From the NCBI GenBank assembly GCA_963580285.1, contig OY757023.1, positions 128,310,027 through 128,374,026 of the forward strand: 64,000 nt of DNA, in the 5' to 3' direction. Shown in pieces: positions 62,734 through 64,000 of the stretch; the stretch's first letter is position 1, and each line of letters starts with the position of its first letter. The position numbers and the translations under genes are program-made. The notes beneath the pieces were generated by a model that saw nothing but the letters and a program-made list of their open reading frames with translations, was not told the DNA's origin and searched no databases. This DNA is from Lucinisca nassula (taxonomy: Eukaryota > Mollusca > Bivalvia > Lucinida > Lucinidae).

Positions 62734-63470
62734 AGGTGCATTATTGAGCTATCTGGAAAATGCTTCCAAAAATAAAATACATATAGCCGGTATTTTTCTT
62801 TAAAACAATACAAATTAATGCATTTATGCAAAAATACGAACAATTATGATGATAGGTAAACAAGTTTGAGAGGGATTCCCTAACTAGGTTTCGAAAACTA
62901 GTTAGATCTATTTTTAGTTTGTGACAAAAATAGAATCCCCATATATGACGCTATGCAGCGTTCATTTTTGGCCTTGTTTGCTTAGGCCATGCCTGAAACG
63001 GAAAAAAATATGACGCTGAATACCATGCCATAAGTAACGACACTCAGAGACGATATTGTCGCCATGTACCGGTATGTGTAAAGTGACAGATTTATTTTTA
63101 GAACAGAAATTCCGAACACATGTTCAGAGCGAAGGGTAAACACGAATGAAAACGACCATTTTCACAAAGTTCTGAAGCTATATTTGGCTCCAAAAGTGTA
63201 CACCTGACAAAGGAGTATGAATTGAAGATAAAAAGCAGAAAAAAAAAATTGAGACCCGGTAGATCAATAATGCACCTTTAAAACCTTTTAGAACTGAACA
63301 AGAAACCATGCATTCAGTTGTTTAAAGCATCATTAGTTTAATGGGCTCATTATTGATAGAAATCTTAACCCTGTCCTGCTGAATAAATTAATTTTGCCAT
63401 AATTTCAAGGGTTGCAACTCCAACCTTCAATCATCTACCTTGGACTACACACCGTATATATTTTATAACC
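62734..63470. other. Intron or 5' flank of PUS3, unassigned
   Basis: No exon for the PUS3 N-terminus was found. An FB1 fragment (TTGTTTAAAGCATCATTAG) lies near 63318. Confidence 0.4.
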
Positions 63471-63477
63471 AATCTCT

Positions 63478-63615
63478 GACAACTGCGTCAGGGGGTAGAC
63501 ACTTTGGCTCAGTGGTCTGTCACCCCAGTGGCCCATGTTCCAATCCTAAATGAAAGTTAGAATTTTTTTCAGCTATGCTTTATTCCATTGCTAGGACTTT
63601 CATGTCCTAGAATGA
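63478..63615 (+). mobile_element. SINE-E, second copy
   Basis: ACTTTGGCTCAGTGGTCTGT and CATGTTCCAATCCTAAATG, with TTTTTTTCAGCTATGCTTTA body. Confidence 0.65.
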
Positions 63616-63779
63616 GGGGTTTTAGCCAGGATGGGGCTTTACTTTGCCGAAAAATGGCTTCGCATCAACATAAATGACAACTTTCTTGAAAAGGGGTGTT
63701 ACAGACCATAGCTCCTACATTCACTAACAATGTATCTACCTTGGTATATTGGCATACTGCCATCAGGAAAACATGCCTA

Positions 63780-64000
63780 TATAATTTTGACCCCCTTGAA
63801 CCCAACTTTTTCAGTAAAACTGGGGTTTTCGGGGGTATACCTTATTTTTCTTATTTCTGCTCTATAATATAGATTGTGGGTACTCGTTAGAACCGCCTTG
63901 ATGAGGCCCACAATCTATATTTGGAGCAGAAATAAGAAAAATATCACAATTTTTCATCATAAAATTTTCATTTTTTCGGCAATAAAGGTGGCAATGTATT
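63780..64000. repeat. Composite fold-back (CCCC hairpin plus FB3)
   Basis: CCCCCTTGAACCC / GGGGTTTTCGGGGG, then GATTGTGGGTACTCGTTAG and an inverse CCCACAATCTATATTTGGAG. Right arm partly deleted. Confidence 0.75.

Overview
The window is AT-rich, intron-rich animal DNA packed with short interspersed elements. SINE-like elements, TTAA-flanked MITEs, fold-back elements and elements carrying internal tandem repeats fill nearly all of it. The repeat style resembles that of bivalve mollusc genomes (heterodont clams or dreissenid mussels); this assignment is from recognition, not from a search. There are no bacterial operons, CRISPR arrays or true tRNA/rRNA genes.

The one gene I can reconstruct is PUS3, the tRNA pseudouridine-38/39 synthase of the TruA family. 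It lies on the minus strand. Eleven exons between 62484 and 31826 join across ten GT-AG introns with every codon phase matching. They give 385 residues from just before the first catalytic-domain strand to the stop codon. The 5' exon(s) encoding the N-terminus were not found and probably lie beyond the right edge.

The most unusual feature is that two exon-intron boundaries of this gene have been amplified into minisatellites. At 55073-56330 about 19 units of about 66 bp each repeat the 3' splice site plus the first ~50 nt of the RTYKY exon. At 42926-43162 six units of 33 bp repeat the last coding codons and 5' splice site of another exon, and these stay open in frame.

Left half (1-31800): no complete gene. 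It holds minisatellites (3690-4270, 5435-6030, 12505-12875), copies of a ~300 bp SINE-like element with 11-15 bp target-site duplications, tRNA-headed SINEs, four TTAA-type MITE families, and large tandem-repeat elements (16231-18203 and 19785-24597). It also has a LINE ORF2 C-terminal fragment (29840-30245). One exon-like stretch (960-1065, plus strand) is unassigned. Many elements are nested, so relative insertion order can be read.

Right half (31800-64000): the PUS3 exons and introns. The introns hold a broken mariner transposase (32390-32960), a Mutator-like MITE (41698-42140), a near-perfect 138 bp palindrome (39848-39985), a duplicated ~360 bp fold-back unit (45841 and 61944) and several tandem-repeat elements rich in TGACCT/AGGTCA half-sites.
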